Source: Hoeflea ulvae (GTDB lineage: Bacteria; Pseudomonadota; Alphaproteobacteria; Rhizobiales; Rhizobiaceae). Taken from it: a DNA stretch of 64,000 nucleotides. The notes below the pieces were generated by a model. The model had not been told where the DNA came from. It was given only the letters and a program-made list of their open reading frames with translations, and did no database searches. Made by a program: the position numbers and the translations under genes. The stretch spans positions 2,611,501 through 2,675,500 of the forward strand of contig NZ_JAOVZQ010000001.1 of NCBI RefSeq assembly GCF_026619435.1, given 5' to 3'. Each line of letters starts with the position of its first letter. Position 1 is the stretch's first letter. Below, piece by piece: positions 57,471-64,000 of this stretch.

Positions 57471-58496
57471 ATGGAAGAACCCGCCTTTGACATGGAAGCC
57501 CTGGCCGATGAACTGCACGAGCTGGTGCCCGGTTTTTCAGGTCTCCATGCGATCGAGAAATTCAACACCGGCCAGTCCAATCCGACCTACCGCGTGGAAG
57601 CCGACAGCGGCAAATATGTGCTGCGCGCCAAGCCGCCGGGAACGCTTCTGAAATCGGCCCACCAGGTCGACCGCGAATACCGGGTGATGCAGGCGCTGGC
57701 CGACAACAATGTTCCCGTGCCGAAAGTCCACGGCCTGTCGGGCGAACACAGCGCCATCGGCCGGATGTATTTCGTCATGGAACTGGTCGAGGGCCGGATC
57801 TTCTGGGATCCGGCGCTGCCAGGCATGACGGCTGAGGAACGCGCCGCAATCTATGACGGCATGAATGATGTGCTGGCGCGGCTGCACAGGGTCGATCCCG
57901 AAGCCGCGGGGCTGGCCGATTTCGGCCGGTCGGGCAATTACTTCGCCCGGCAGATCCGCCGCTGGAGCGAGCAATATCTGGCCACCAAAACCGATGATCT
58001 GCCGGACATGGACCGGCTGATGGACTGGCTCTGGGAGCATCTGCCCGATGATGACGGACGGGTCTCGATCGTCCATGGCGACTTCCGGCTCGACAACATG
58101 ATCTTCTCGGCCCATGGCGAAACCGTGCTGGCGCTGATCGACTGGGAACTCTCCACCCTGGGCCATCCGCTGGCGGACCTGTCCTACCAGTGCATGCAGT
58201 GGCGGCTGCCGCATGCCAGCGGCTTCAGAGGACTGGGCGGGCTCGATCTGACTGAACTCGGAATCCCCAGCGAAGAGGACTATGTCGCCCGCTATTCCGA
58301 GCGCAGCGGCATTGCGGTCGACAATTGGCCGTTTTGCCTGGCTTTCTCGTTCTTCAAGCTGGCCGCGATCCTGCAAGGCGTCTACAAGCGGTCCCTCGAC
58401 GGCAACGCGTCCAATCCGGAACGCGCCAACGAGATTGGCAAGGCGGTGCCGCTGCTGGCGTCGATGGCCAGTGAGGTCATTTCGGGAAAGGCGTGA
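57471..58496 (+). CDS. APH-family kinase-like protein (ACAD10/11 N-terminal type)
   Basis: A 341-residue aminoglycoside-phosphotransferase fold protein. KFNTGQSNPTYRVEADSGKY is the nucleotide loop, LRAKPPGTLLKSAHQVDREY follows with the lysine, SIVHGDFRLDNMIF has the catalytic aspartate (HGD at 202-204) and LALIDWELSTLGHPLADLSY the Mg-binding Asp224. The whole resembles the kinase half of ACAD10/11 and LvaA of levulinate catabolism, which phosphorylate 4-hydroxyacyl-CoAs. The partner dehydrogenase is the divergent gene. Substrate not shown. Confidence 0.88.
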   Translation: MEEPAFDMEALADELHELVPGFSGLHAIEKFNTGQSNPTYRVEADSGKYVLRAKPPGTLLKSAHQVDREYRVMQALADNNVPVPKVHGLSGEHSAIGRMYFVMELVEGRIFWDPALPGMTAEERAAIYDGMNDVLARLHRVDPEAAGLADFGRSGNYFARQIRRWSEQYLATKTDDLPDMDRLMDWLWEHLPDDDGRVSIVHGDFRLDNMIFSAHGETVLALIDWELSTLGHPLADLSYQCMQWRLPHASGFRGLGGLDLTELGIPSEEDYVARYSERSGIAVDNWPFCLAFSFFKLAAILQGVYKRSLDGNASNPERANEIGKAVPLLASMASEVISGKA

Positions 58497-59275
58497 GCAT
58501 GGCGAATTTCGAGGGCCGGGTGGTCATTCTCACCGGCGCGACCGGCGGCTTCGGCCGGGCTGCCGCACAATTCTTCGCCGGGGCCGGCGCCAGCCTGGTG
58601 CTCAGCGATCTTGCAGCGGACGCACTTGATGATCTGGCGCGGGGGCTGGGCGGCCAAACCATTGCCGTGGCCGGCGACATCACCGATCCGGAGCTATCGG
58701 AGCAATTGGTCGAAACGGCTCTGTCGCGCTTCGGGAGACTGGATGTGGCAGTCAACAATGCCGGCATCGCCCATGACATGGCGCCCTTGCCGAAAACCCC
58801 GCTCAATGTCGCGCGGCAGATCATAGACGTCGACCTGATGGGCGTGTTCTATGCCATGCGGGCGCAGCTGCCGGCGCTGGAACAGCGTTTCCGCGACACC
58901 GGAGAGCAGGGCGCCATAGTCAATGTCGCATCGGTGGCCGGCGTCGTCGCCGCGCCGATGCTGTCGATGTATGCCGCGGCCAAGCATGGCGTGGTCGGGC
59001 TGACCAAATCCGCGGCGATCGAATATGCGCGGCGCGGCGTGCGGGTCAACGCCCTGTGCCCGTCCTTCGCGCGCACGCCGATGGTCACCGGCTTTCTCGC
59101 CCAGTCCGGCGGCAGCCATGACGAGGCCGAAACCGCGCTGGTGCGGGCAATCCCGATGGGACGTCTGGCCGAAGTCGACGAAGTGATTGCCGGCCTGGCC
59201 TTTCTGGCCGATCCTGCATCGAGTTTCGTCACCGGCCAGACGCTGCAGATCGATGGCGGCCTGTCGGCGGCGTGA
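58493..59275 (+). CDS. SDR-family oxidoreductase
   Basis: A 260-residue SDR: VILTGATGGFGRAAAQFFAG, RLDVAVNNAGIAHDMAPLPK, VNVASVAGVVAAPMLSMYAA followed by AKHGVVGL (YAAAK) and the C-terminal FVTGQTLQIDGGLSAA. It overlaps the kinase-like gene by four bases (GTGA), with a GTG start at 58493 or ATG 58499. Likely a 3-hydroxyacyl-CoA or alcohol dehydrogenase in the same pathway. Confidence 0.9.
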   Translation: MSMANFEGRVVILTGATGGFGRAAAQFFAGAGASLVLSDLAADALDDLARGLGGQTIAVAGDITDPELSEQLVETALSRFGRLDVAVNNAGIAHDMAPLPKTPLNVARQIIDVDLMGVFYAMRAQLPALEQRFRDTGEQGAIVNVASVAGVVAAPMLSMYAAAKHGVVGLTKSAAIEYARRGVRVNALCPSFARTPMVTGFLAQSGGSHDEAETALVRAIPMGRLAEVDEVIAGLAFLADPASSFVTGQTLQIDGGLSAA

Positions 59276-59391
59276 TCGACGCACAGGCTGGCGCTACAGT
59301 TTTCGCACATCGGTTGAGCGATTTGGCCGATTGAACTTCAAGATCAGTAGGCGCACAGTTGCGACATCAAAATCAGCCCGGAGGCAGGACC

Positions 59392-60891
59392 ATGCAAGAA
59401 CTCACACATTTTATCGGCGGCCAGCACGTCAAGGGCACATCAGGCCGGTTTGCCGATGTGATGAACCCGGCCACCGGCGAAGTGCAGTCGCGGGTGCCGC
59501 TGGCCTCGAACGAGGAAATGGATCAGGCGGTTGCCATCGCTGCCAAGGCGCAGATCGGCTGGGCTGCAACCAACCCGCAAAAGCGCGCCCGGGTGCTGAT
59601 GAAATTCGTCCAGCTTCTCCATCGCGACATGGACAAGCTCGCCGAAGCGCTGTCGCGCGAACACGGCAAGACAATTCCCGACGCCAAGGGCGACGTCATC
59701 CGCGGCCTCGAAGTGGCCGAATTCTGCTTTGGCGCGCCGCATCTTCTGAAGGGTGAATTCACCGAAGGCGCCGGACCCGGCATCGACATGTATTCGCTGC
59801 GCCAGCCGCTGGGGGTGGTGGCCGGCATCACCCCGTTCAACTTCCCGGCAATGATCCCGATGTGGAAATTCTGCCCGGCGATTGCCGCCGGCAATGCCTT
59901 CATCCTCAAGCCTTCCGAGCGCGATCCGTCTGTGCCGCTGATGCTGGCCGAACTGATGAGCGAAGCCGGTGCGCCGGACGGCATCCTCAATGTCGTCAAT
60001 GGCGACAAGGAAGCGGTTGACGCGATCCTCGACCATCCGGAAATCATGGCCATCGGCTTTGTCGGCTCGACCCCGATCGCACAATATATCTATGCCCGCG
60101 GTTGCGCCAACGGCAAGCGCGTCCAGTGCTTCGGCGGCGCCAAGAACCACATGATCATCATGCCTGATGCCGACATGGACCAGGCCGTCGACGCGCTGAT
60201 CGGCGCCGGTTACGGTGCTGCCGGCGAACGCTGCATGGCGATTTCCGTTGCGGTTCCCGTGGGCCAGGAGACGGCAGACCGGCTGATCGAAAAGCTGACC
60301 CCGCGCGTCGAGGCGCTGAAGATCGGACCCTATACCGACGGCGATGACGTTGATTTCGGACCGCTGGTCACGCGGGAGGCCCGCGACCGGGTGCTGGGAC
60401 TGGTCAATTCCGGCGTGGAGCAGGGCGCCAAGCTGGTGGTCGATGGCCGCAATTTCTCGATGCAGGGCTATGAGAACGGCTATTTCGTCGGCGGCTGCCT
60501 GTTCGACAATGTCACCCGCGACATGGACATCTACACCCAGGAGATCTTCGGACCGGTGCTCTCCGTGGTCCGCGCGCCCAACTATGCCGAAGCGCTGCGC
60601 TACCCGATGGAACATGAATATGGCAACGGCACCGCGATCTACACCCGCGACGGCGACACCGCGCGCGATTTCGTCAGCCGCATCAATATCGGCATGGTCG
60701 GCGTCAATGTGCCGATCCCGGTGCCGCTGGCCTATCACACCTTCGGCGGCTGGAAGAAATCCGGCTTCGGCGACCTCAACCAGCACGGCCCGGATTCCTT
60801 CCGCTTCTACACGCGCACCAAGACGGTGACCGCGCGCTGGCCTTCCGGTATCAAGGAAGGTGCGGAGTTCTCCATCCCCACCATGGGGTGA
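59392..60891 (+). CDS. mmsA: CoA-acylating methylmalonate-semialdehyde dehydrogenase
   Basis: A 499-residue aldehyde dehydrogenase. HFIGGQHVKGTSGRFADVMN, LGVVAGITPFNFPAMIPMWK, FGGAKNHMIIMPDADMDQAV and GAAGERCMAISVAVPVG (catalytic Cys near residue 284) are the MmsA signatures. It converts methylmalonate semialdehyde, NAD and CoA to propionyl-CoA in the last step of valine and inositol breakdown. It leads the valine set; a 117-bp gap separates it from the SDR cluster. Confidence 0.95.
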   Translation: MQELTHFIGGQHVKGTSGRFADVMNPATGEVQSRVPLASNEEMDQAVAIAAKAQIGWAATNPQKRARVLMKFVQLLHRDMDKLAEALSREHGKTIPDAKGDVIRGLEVAEFCFGAPHLLKGEFTEGAGPGIDMYSLRQPLGVVAGITPFNFPAMIPMWKFCPAIAAGNAFILKPSERDPSVPLMLAELMSEAGAPDGILNVVNGDKEAVDAILDHPEIMAIGFVGSTPIAQYIYARGCANGKRVQCFGGAKNHMIIMPDADMDQAVDALIGAGYGAAGERCMAISVAVPVGQETADRLIEKLTPRVEALKIGPYTDGDDVDFGPLVTREARDRVLGLVNSGVEQGAKLVVDGRNFSMQGYENGYFVGGCLFDNVTRDMDIYTQEIFGPVLSVVRAPNYAEALRYPMEHEYGNGTAIYTRDGDTARDFVSRINIGMVGVNVPIPVPLAYHTFGGWKKSGFGDLNQHGPDSFRFYTRTKTVTARWPSGIKEGAEFSIPTMG

Positions 60892-60933
60892 TCGGACTTA
60901 AGGTCAATTGCGGGCGAGGAGGCGCAAATTGCC

Positions 60934-62082
60934 ATGGATTTTGAGCTGAACGAAGAGCAACAGGCAATCTTTGACATGGCGCGCGAATTCGGCGCCGAGA
61001 AGATCGCCCCCTTCGCCGCCAAGTGGGAAAAGGACGGCGCGATCCCTCGCGCCGTTCTCGAAGATGCCGCAGCGCTGGGGCTGGCATCGATCTATGTGCC
61101 GGAAGGCGATGGCGGCTCGGGCCTCACCCGGCTTGATGCCACGCTGGTGTTCGAGGCGCTGTCGATGGCCTGTCCGTCGGTGGCCTCGTTCCTGTCGATC
61201 CACAACATGTGCAGCTGGATGATTTCGGCCTATGGCTCGGATCAGATGAAAGCGCGCCTGCTGCCCGATCTCGTCACCATGAAAACGATCGCCTCCTATT
61301 GCCTGACCGAGCCGGGATCCGGGTCCGACGCCTCGGCGCTCAGAACCCGCGCCGACCGGACCAATGAGGGTTACAGGCTCAATGGCACCAAGGCCTTCAT
61401 CTCCGGCGGCGGATTCTCCGATCTCTATCTGGTGATGACCCGCACCGGCGCCGACGGCCCGAAAGGCATCTCCGCCGTCGTTGTCGAGAACGGCACGCCG
61501 GGACTTTCCTTCGGCGCGCCGGAAGACAAGATGGGCTGGCGCTCGCAGCCGACATCGGAAGTGCAGTTTGATGATTGCGCCATTCCGGCGGACAACCTGC
61601 TTGGCGAAGAAGGCGCGGGCTTCCGCTATGCCATGAGCGGGCTTGATGGCGGGCGGCTCAACATTGCCGCCTCCGCGCTTGGCGGGGCGCAGTCTGCGCT
61701 CGACAAGACGCTGATCTATATGGGCGAACGCACGGCCTTCGGCAAATCCATCGACCAGTTCCAGGCGCTGCAGTTCCGGCTGGCCGACATGGAGACCCAG
61801 ATGCAGGCGGCGCGGATTTTTCTGCGCCAGGCCGCAAGCAAGCTTGACCGGAAGGCGCCAGATGCCACCAAATATTGCGCCATGGCCAAGCGTTTTGTCA
61901 CCGACACTGCCTTCAACGTCGCCAATGACGCGCTGCAACTGCATGGCGGTTACGGCTATCTGGCCGACTACGGGGTTGAAAAGATCGTCCGTGATCTCCG
62001 CGTGCATCAGATCCTCGAAGGCACCAACGAAATCATGCGGGTGATCATATCCCGGGCCTTGCTGGCGGAGCGGACCGCATGA
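60934..62082 (+). CDS. Isobutyryl-CoA dehydrogenase (acyl-CoA dehydrogenase)
   Basis: A 382-residue short-chain acyl-CoA dehydrogenase. DFELNEEQQAIFDMAREFGA, YCLTEPGSGSDASALRTRAD and the ending RVHQILEGTNEIMRVIISRA (catalytic Glu in EGT) are typical. Its place between mmsA and a 3-hydroxyisobutyryl-CoA hydrolase suggests isobutyryl-CoA as substrate. The stop overlaps the following gene by four bases. Confidence 0.9.
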   Translation: MDFELNEEQQAIFDMAREFGAEKIAPFAAKWEKDGAIPRAVLEDAAALGLASIYVPEGDGGSGLTRLDATLVFEALSMACPSVASFLSIHNMCSWMISAYGSDQMKARLLPDLVTMKTIASYCLTEPGSGSDASALRTRADRTNEGYRLNGTKAFISGGGFSDLYLVMTRTGADGPKGISAVVVENGTPGLSFGAPEDKMGWRSQPTSEVQFDDCAIPADNLLGEEGAGFRYAMSGLDGGRLNIAASALGGAQSALDKTLIYMGERTAFGKSIDQFQALQFRLADMETQMQAARIFLRQAASKLDRKAPDATKYCAMAKRFVTDTAFNVANDALQLHGGYGYLADYGVEKIVRDLRVHQILEGTNEIMRVIISRALLAERTA

Positions 62083-63101
62083 GCATCCGTATCCGCAAGA
62101 TCGGCCGCATCGGCCAGATCACGCTGCAGCGGCCCGAAGCGCTCAATGCCGTGAGCCACGAGATGGTGCTGGCGATCGAAGCAGCCCTTGATGGCTGGCG
62201 CGATGATGACCGCGTGGCCTGCGTGCTGATCGATGCCGAAGGCCACAAGGCCTTCTCTGCCGGTGGCGATCTGCAATTCATGCATGAGACGGCCTCGAAA
62301 GGTGATTTCGAGCCGGGCAGGCGCTTCTGGCGCGACGAATACCGGCTCAATGCCAAGATCGCGGCCTATCCCAAACCCTATATCGCGCTCTGCCAGGGCT
62401 TTACCATGGGCGGCGGCGTCGGCGTCTCGCTGCATGGCTCGCATCGGGTGGTCGGCGAGAGTTCGAAGATCGCCATGCCCGAATGCGCGGTCGGGCTGGT
62501 GCCCGATGTCGGCGGCACGCTGCTCTTGGCGCGCGCGCCCGGACATCTGGGCGAATATCTCGGCGTCACCGGCTACCGCATGAACGCGTCCGACGCGATT
62601 TTGGCGGGCTTTGCCGACTATTTTGTCCCCGAGGCCGACTGGACGGGGCTGACGGAAACGCTGATCGAGACCGGAGACTGGTCTGCGGTGGCAGCTCTTG
62701 CACGCGATCCTGAAGACGGTCCGCTGATGGCTGTCCGGACATTGATCGACACGCATTTTGGCGCGGAGAGCCTCAGTGACATTCTGGCCTCCCTGCCGAA
62801 TGACGACTGGGGTGCCGCGACCGCCAAGGCCATTCGGACCGGCTCGCCGCTGTCGGCAAGCTGCACCATCGAGCTGGTGCGGCGCGCGCGTCAGAGCAAT
62901 GAGATCCGGGCTGCGCTGCAACAGGAATACCGCTTCACCTCGCGCAGCGCCTCGGAAGGCGATTTCATCGAGGGCATCCGCGCCGCGATCATCGACAAGG
63001 ACCGGAACCCGCGCTGGCGCCATGCCAGTGTCGAGGACGTCACGCCCGAGACGGTGGCGGCCATGCTGTCGGAACCTCCGGGCGGCGATATTGAGTTTTG
63101 A
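62079..63101 (+). CDS. 3-hydroxyisobutyryl-CoA hydrolase (enoyl-CoA hydratase family)
   Basis: A 340-residue crotonase-fold protein. HKAFSAGGDLQFMHETASKG, YIALCQGFTMGGGVGVSLHG and AMPECAVGLVPDVGGTLLLA (catalytic Glu and Asp) with the long insertion and C-terminal part (EYRFTSRSASEGDFIEGIRA) fit the HIBCH branch rather than hydratases. It frees 3-hydroxyisobutyrate for MmsB in valine degradation. It is translationally coupled to the upstream dehydrogenase. Confidence 0.92.
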   Translation: MSIRIRKIGRIGQITLQRPEALNAVSHEMVLAIEAALDGWRDDDRVACVLIDAEGHKAFSAGGDLQFMHETASKGDFEPGRRFWRDEYRLNAKIAAYPKPYIALCQGFTMGGGVGVSLHGSHRVVGESSKIAMPECAVGLVPDVGGTLLLARAPGHLGEYLGVTGYRMNASDAILAGFADYFVPEADWTGLTETLIETGDWSAVAALARDPEDGPLMAVRTLIDTHFGAESLSDILASLPNDDWGAATAKAIRTGSPLSASCTIELVRRARQSNEIRAALQQEYRFTSRSASEGDFIEGIRAAIIDKDRNPRWRHASVEDVTPETVAAMLSEPPGGDIEF

Positions 63102-63219
63102 AAGCCGGGCGGTCGGGTGTCCGGGAGGCCGGAGAAGCGAGCGACAGCGAAGCTGATCCGGGTGGGGGTAGGGAGTTTCGGCGGATACTGAACCTGCTGT
63201 CGGCTCAGACCACGCCCAA

Positions 63220-63241
63220 CCCCTTCCCGCAAGGGGAGGGG
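63220..63241. repeat. Palindromic element between the hydrolase gene and mmsB
   Basis: CCCCTT-CCCGC-AAGGGG, then AGGGG, a C-rich repeat of the same general type as those at 48.8 kb, inside a 243-bp gap of the valine gene set. Confidence 0.5.
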
Positions 63242-63344
63242 CTGAGAAGGTCGGGCTGCGGCCACTGTTTCGGCAGGCGGTTTTCTGGGGCCGCGACATC
63301 ACCCCAGCGCCGCATGGGGCTGGGCCAACCACGAGGAGGACGTC

Positions 63345-64000
63345 ATGAAAATCGGATTTATCGGACTGGGAAACATGGGCGCGCCGATGGCGGCGAACCT
63401 GATCAAGGCCGGGCATGAGGTGACAGGCTTCGATGTCGCCGGCGTCACCATTGAGGGCGCCGCCACAGCCAAATCAGCGGCAGAAGCCGCAACCGGCATG
63501 GATGCGGTGATCACCATGCTGCCCAATGGCGAGATCCTGCGCTCGGTCTATGCCGAAATCGTGCCGGCGGGCGCCGGGGGCTCGGTGTTCATCGATTGCT
63601 CGACGGTGGATGTCGACAGCGCTCGCGCAGCACATGAGCTCGCTTCCGCCAATGGTCTGCTGTCGGTTGATGCCCCGGTGTCGGGCGGCGTCGGCGGGGC
63701 GGCCGCGGGCACGCTGACCTTCATGGCCGGCGGCAGCGACGAGGCTTTTGCCCGGGCTGCACCCCTGTTCGAGATCATGGGCCAGAAGGCCGTGCATTGC
63801 GGGGCCGCGGGTGCAGGCCAATCGGCCAAGATCTGCAACAACATGCTGCTTGGCATTTCGATGATCGGCACCTGCGAGGCCTTTGCGCTGGCCGAGAAGC
63901 TGGGCTTGTCGGCACAGAGCCTGTTCGATGTGGTCTCGACCTCGTCCGGCTCCTGCTGGTCGGTCAACACCTATTGCCCGGTGCCCGGCGTCGGACCGCA
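63345..64000 (+). CDS. mmsB: 3-hydroxyisobutyrate dehydrogenase (partial, runs off the window)
   Basis: From ATG 63345 (ACGAGGAG upstream) the frame stays open to the window end, 218 residues. MKIGFIGLGNMGAPMAANLI binds NAD; FIDCSTVDVDSARAAHELAS and VDAPVSGGVGGAAAGTLTFM are the family's substrate-binding signatures; GAGQSAKICNNMLLGISMIG carries the catalytic lysine. It oxidises 3-hydroxyisobutyrate to methylmalonate semialdehyde, the MmsA substrate. About 75-80 C-terminal residues lie outside. Confidence 0.94.
   Translation, partial: MKIGFIGLGNMGAPMAANLIKAGHEVTGFDVAGVTIEGAATAKSAAEAATGMDAVITMLPNGEILRSVYAEIVPAGAGGSVFIDCSTVDVDSARAAHELASANGLLSVDAPVSGGVGGAAAGTLTFMAGGSDEAFARAAPLFEIMGQKAVHCGAAGAGQSAKICNNMLLGISMIGTCEAFALAEKLGLSAQSLFDVVSTSSGSCWSVNTYCPVPGVGP

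Noticed and set aside
59440..60786. A 448-codon minus-strand open frame within mmsA
   Set aside because: Antisense mirror; no homology pattern.

Overview
The window looks like chromosomal DNA of an alphaproteobacterium of the order Rhizobiales (Hyphomicrobiales), perhaps Rhizobiaceae or a Hoeflea-like relative; the genus is a guess. Evidence: high GC, the block rpsB-tsf-pyrH-frr-uppS-cdsA-rseP-bamA-lpxD-fabZ-lpxA-lpxI-lpxB, LpxI rather than LpxH, the set trpD-trpC-moaC-moeA-lexA beside ppiD and tpiA-secG-pyrG, an EipB homologue, and palindromic intergenic repeats typical of rhizobia. I see no tRNA, rRNA, CRISPR array, prophage or insertion sequence.

Layout. 0-6.4 kb: end of an AzlCD amino-acid exporter, a SHOCT protein, a HIT protein, an acetyltransferase-like protein, a glycerophosphodiester phosphodiesterase, RidA, and divergently EipB (envelope integrity). 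6.5-12.9 kb: an accessory stretch with an NCS1 nucleobase-type transporter, a divergent resolvase-like protein that has lost its catalytic arginines, a GT-C-like membrane protein, an Hsp70-like protein and a DJ-1/Hsp31-like protein. 13.2-26.5 kb: translation, UMP kinase, isoprenoid carrier, phospholipid, outer-membrane assembly and lipid A genes, all forward. 26.6-32.7 kb: secreted GH18-like protein, citrate synthase, ComEC and LexA. 32.8-38.3 kb: a reverse operon-like run ppiD, trpD, trpC, moaC, moeA leading to lexA. 38.5-40.7 kb: a LysR/MFS pair between ppiD and tpiA. 40.8-43.9 kb: tpiA, secG, pyrG. 44-48.8 kb: small membrane and accessory proteins and a BON-MscS channel. 48.75-50.2 kb: a gene-free region of palindromic repeats. 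50.2-54.2 kb: SDR/AraC pair, GreA-like factor, DUF4864 protein and an oxidoreductase. 54.2-59.3 kb: an acyl-CoA cluster with a split ACAD10/11-type pair (dehydrogenase and kinase-like protein) plus SDRs and a quinone reductase. 59.4-64 kb: distal valine catabolism (mmsA, isobutyryl-CoA dehydrogenase, 3-hydroxyisobutyryl-CoA hydrolase, mmsB running off the end).

Functionally, the core links protein synthesis to envelope construction: S2, EF-Ts, UMP kinase and ribosome recycling precede the undecaprenyl, CDP-diglyceride, BamA and lipid A steps. The accessory ends are catabolic or regulatory.

Two patterns deserve attention. First, the divergent NCS1/resolvase-like pair shares an intergenic region with four tandem 12-bp repeats (CGTGCAWAAT core), suggesting a DNA invertase-type protein turned into a transcription regulator. 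Second, reading frames are disturbed in four genes expected to be intact (rseP, lpxI stop, comEC, a small oxidase-I-like gene), three of them at or beside homopolymers, so sequencing error must be excluded before they are called pseudogenes.
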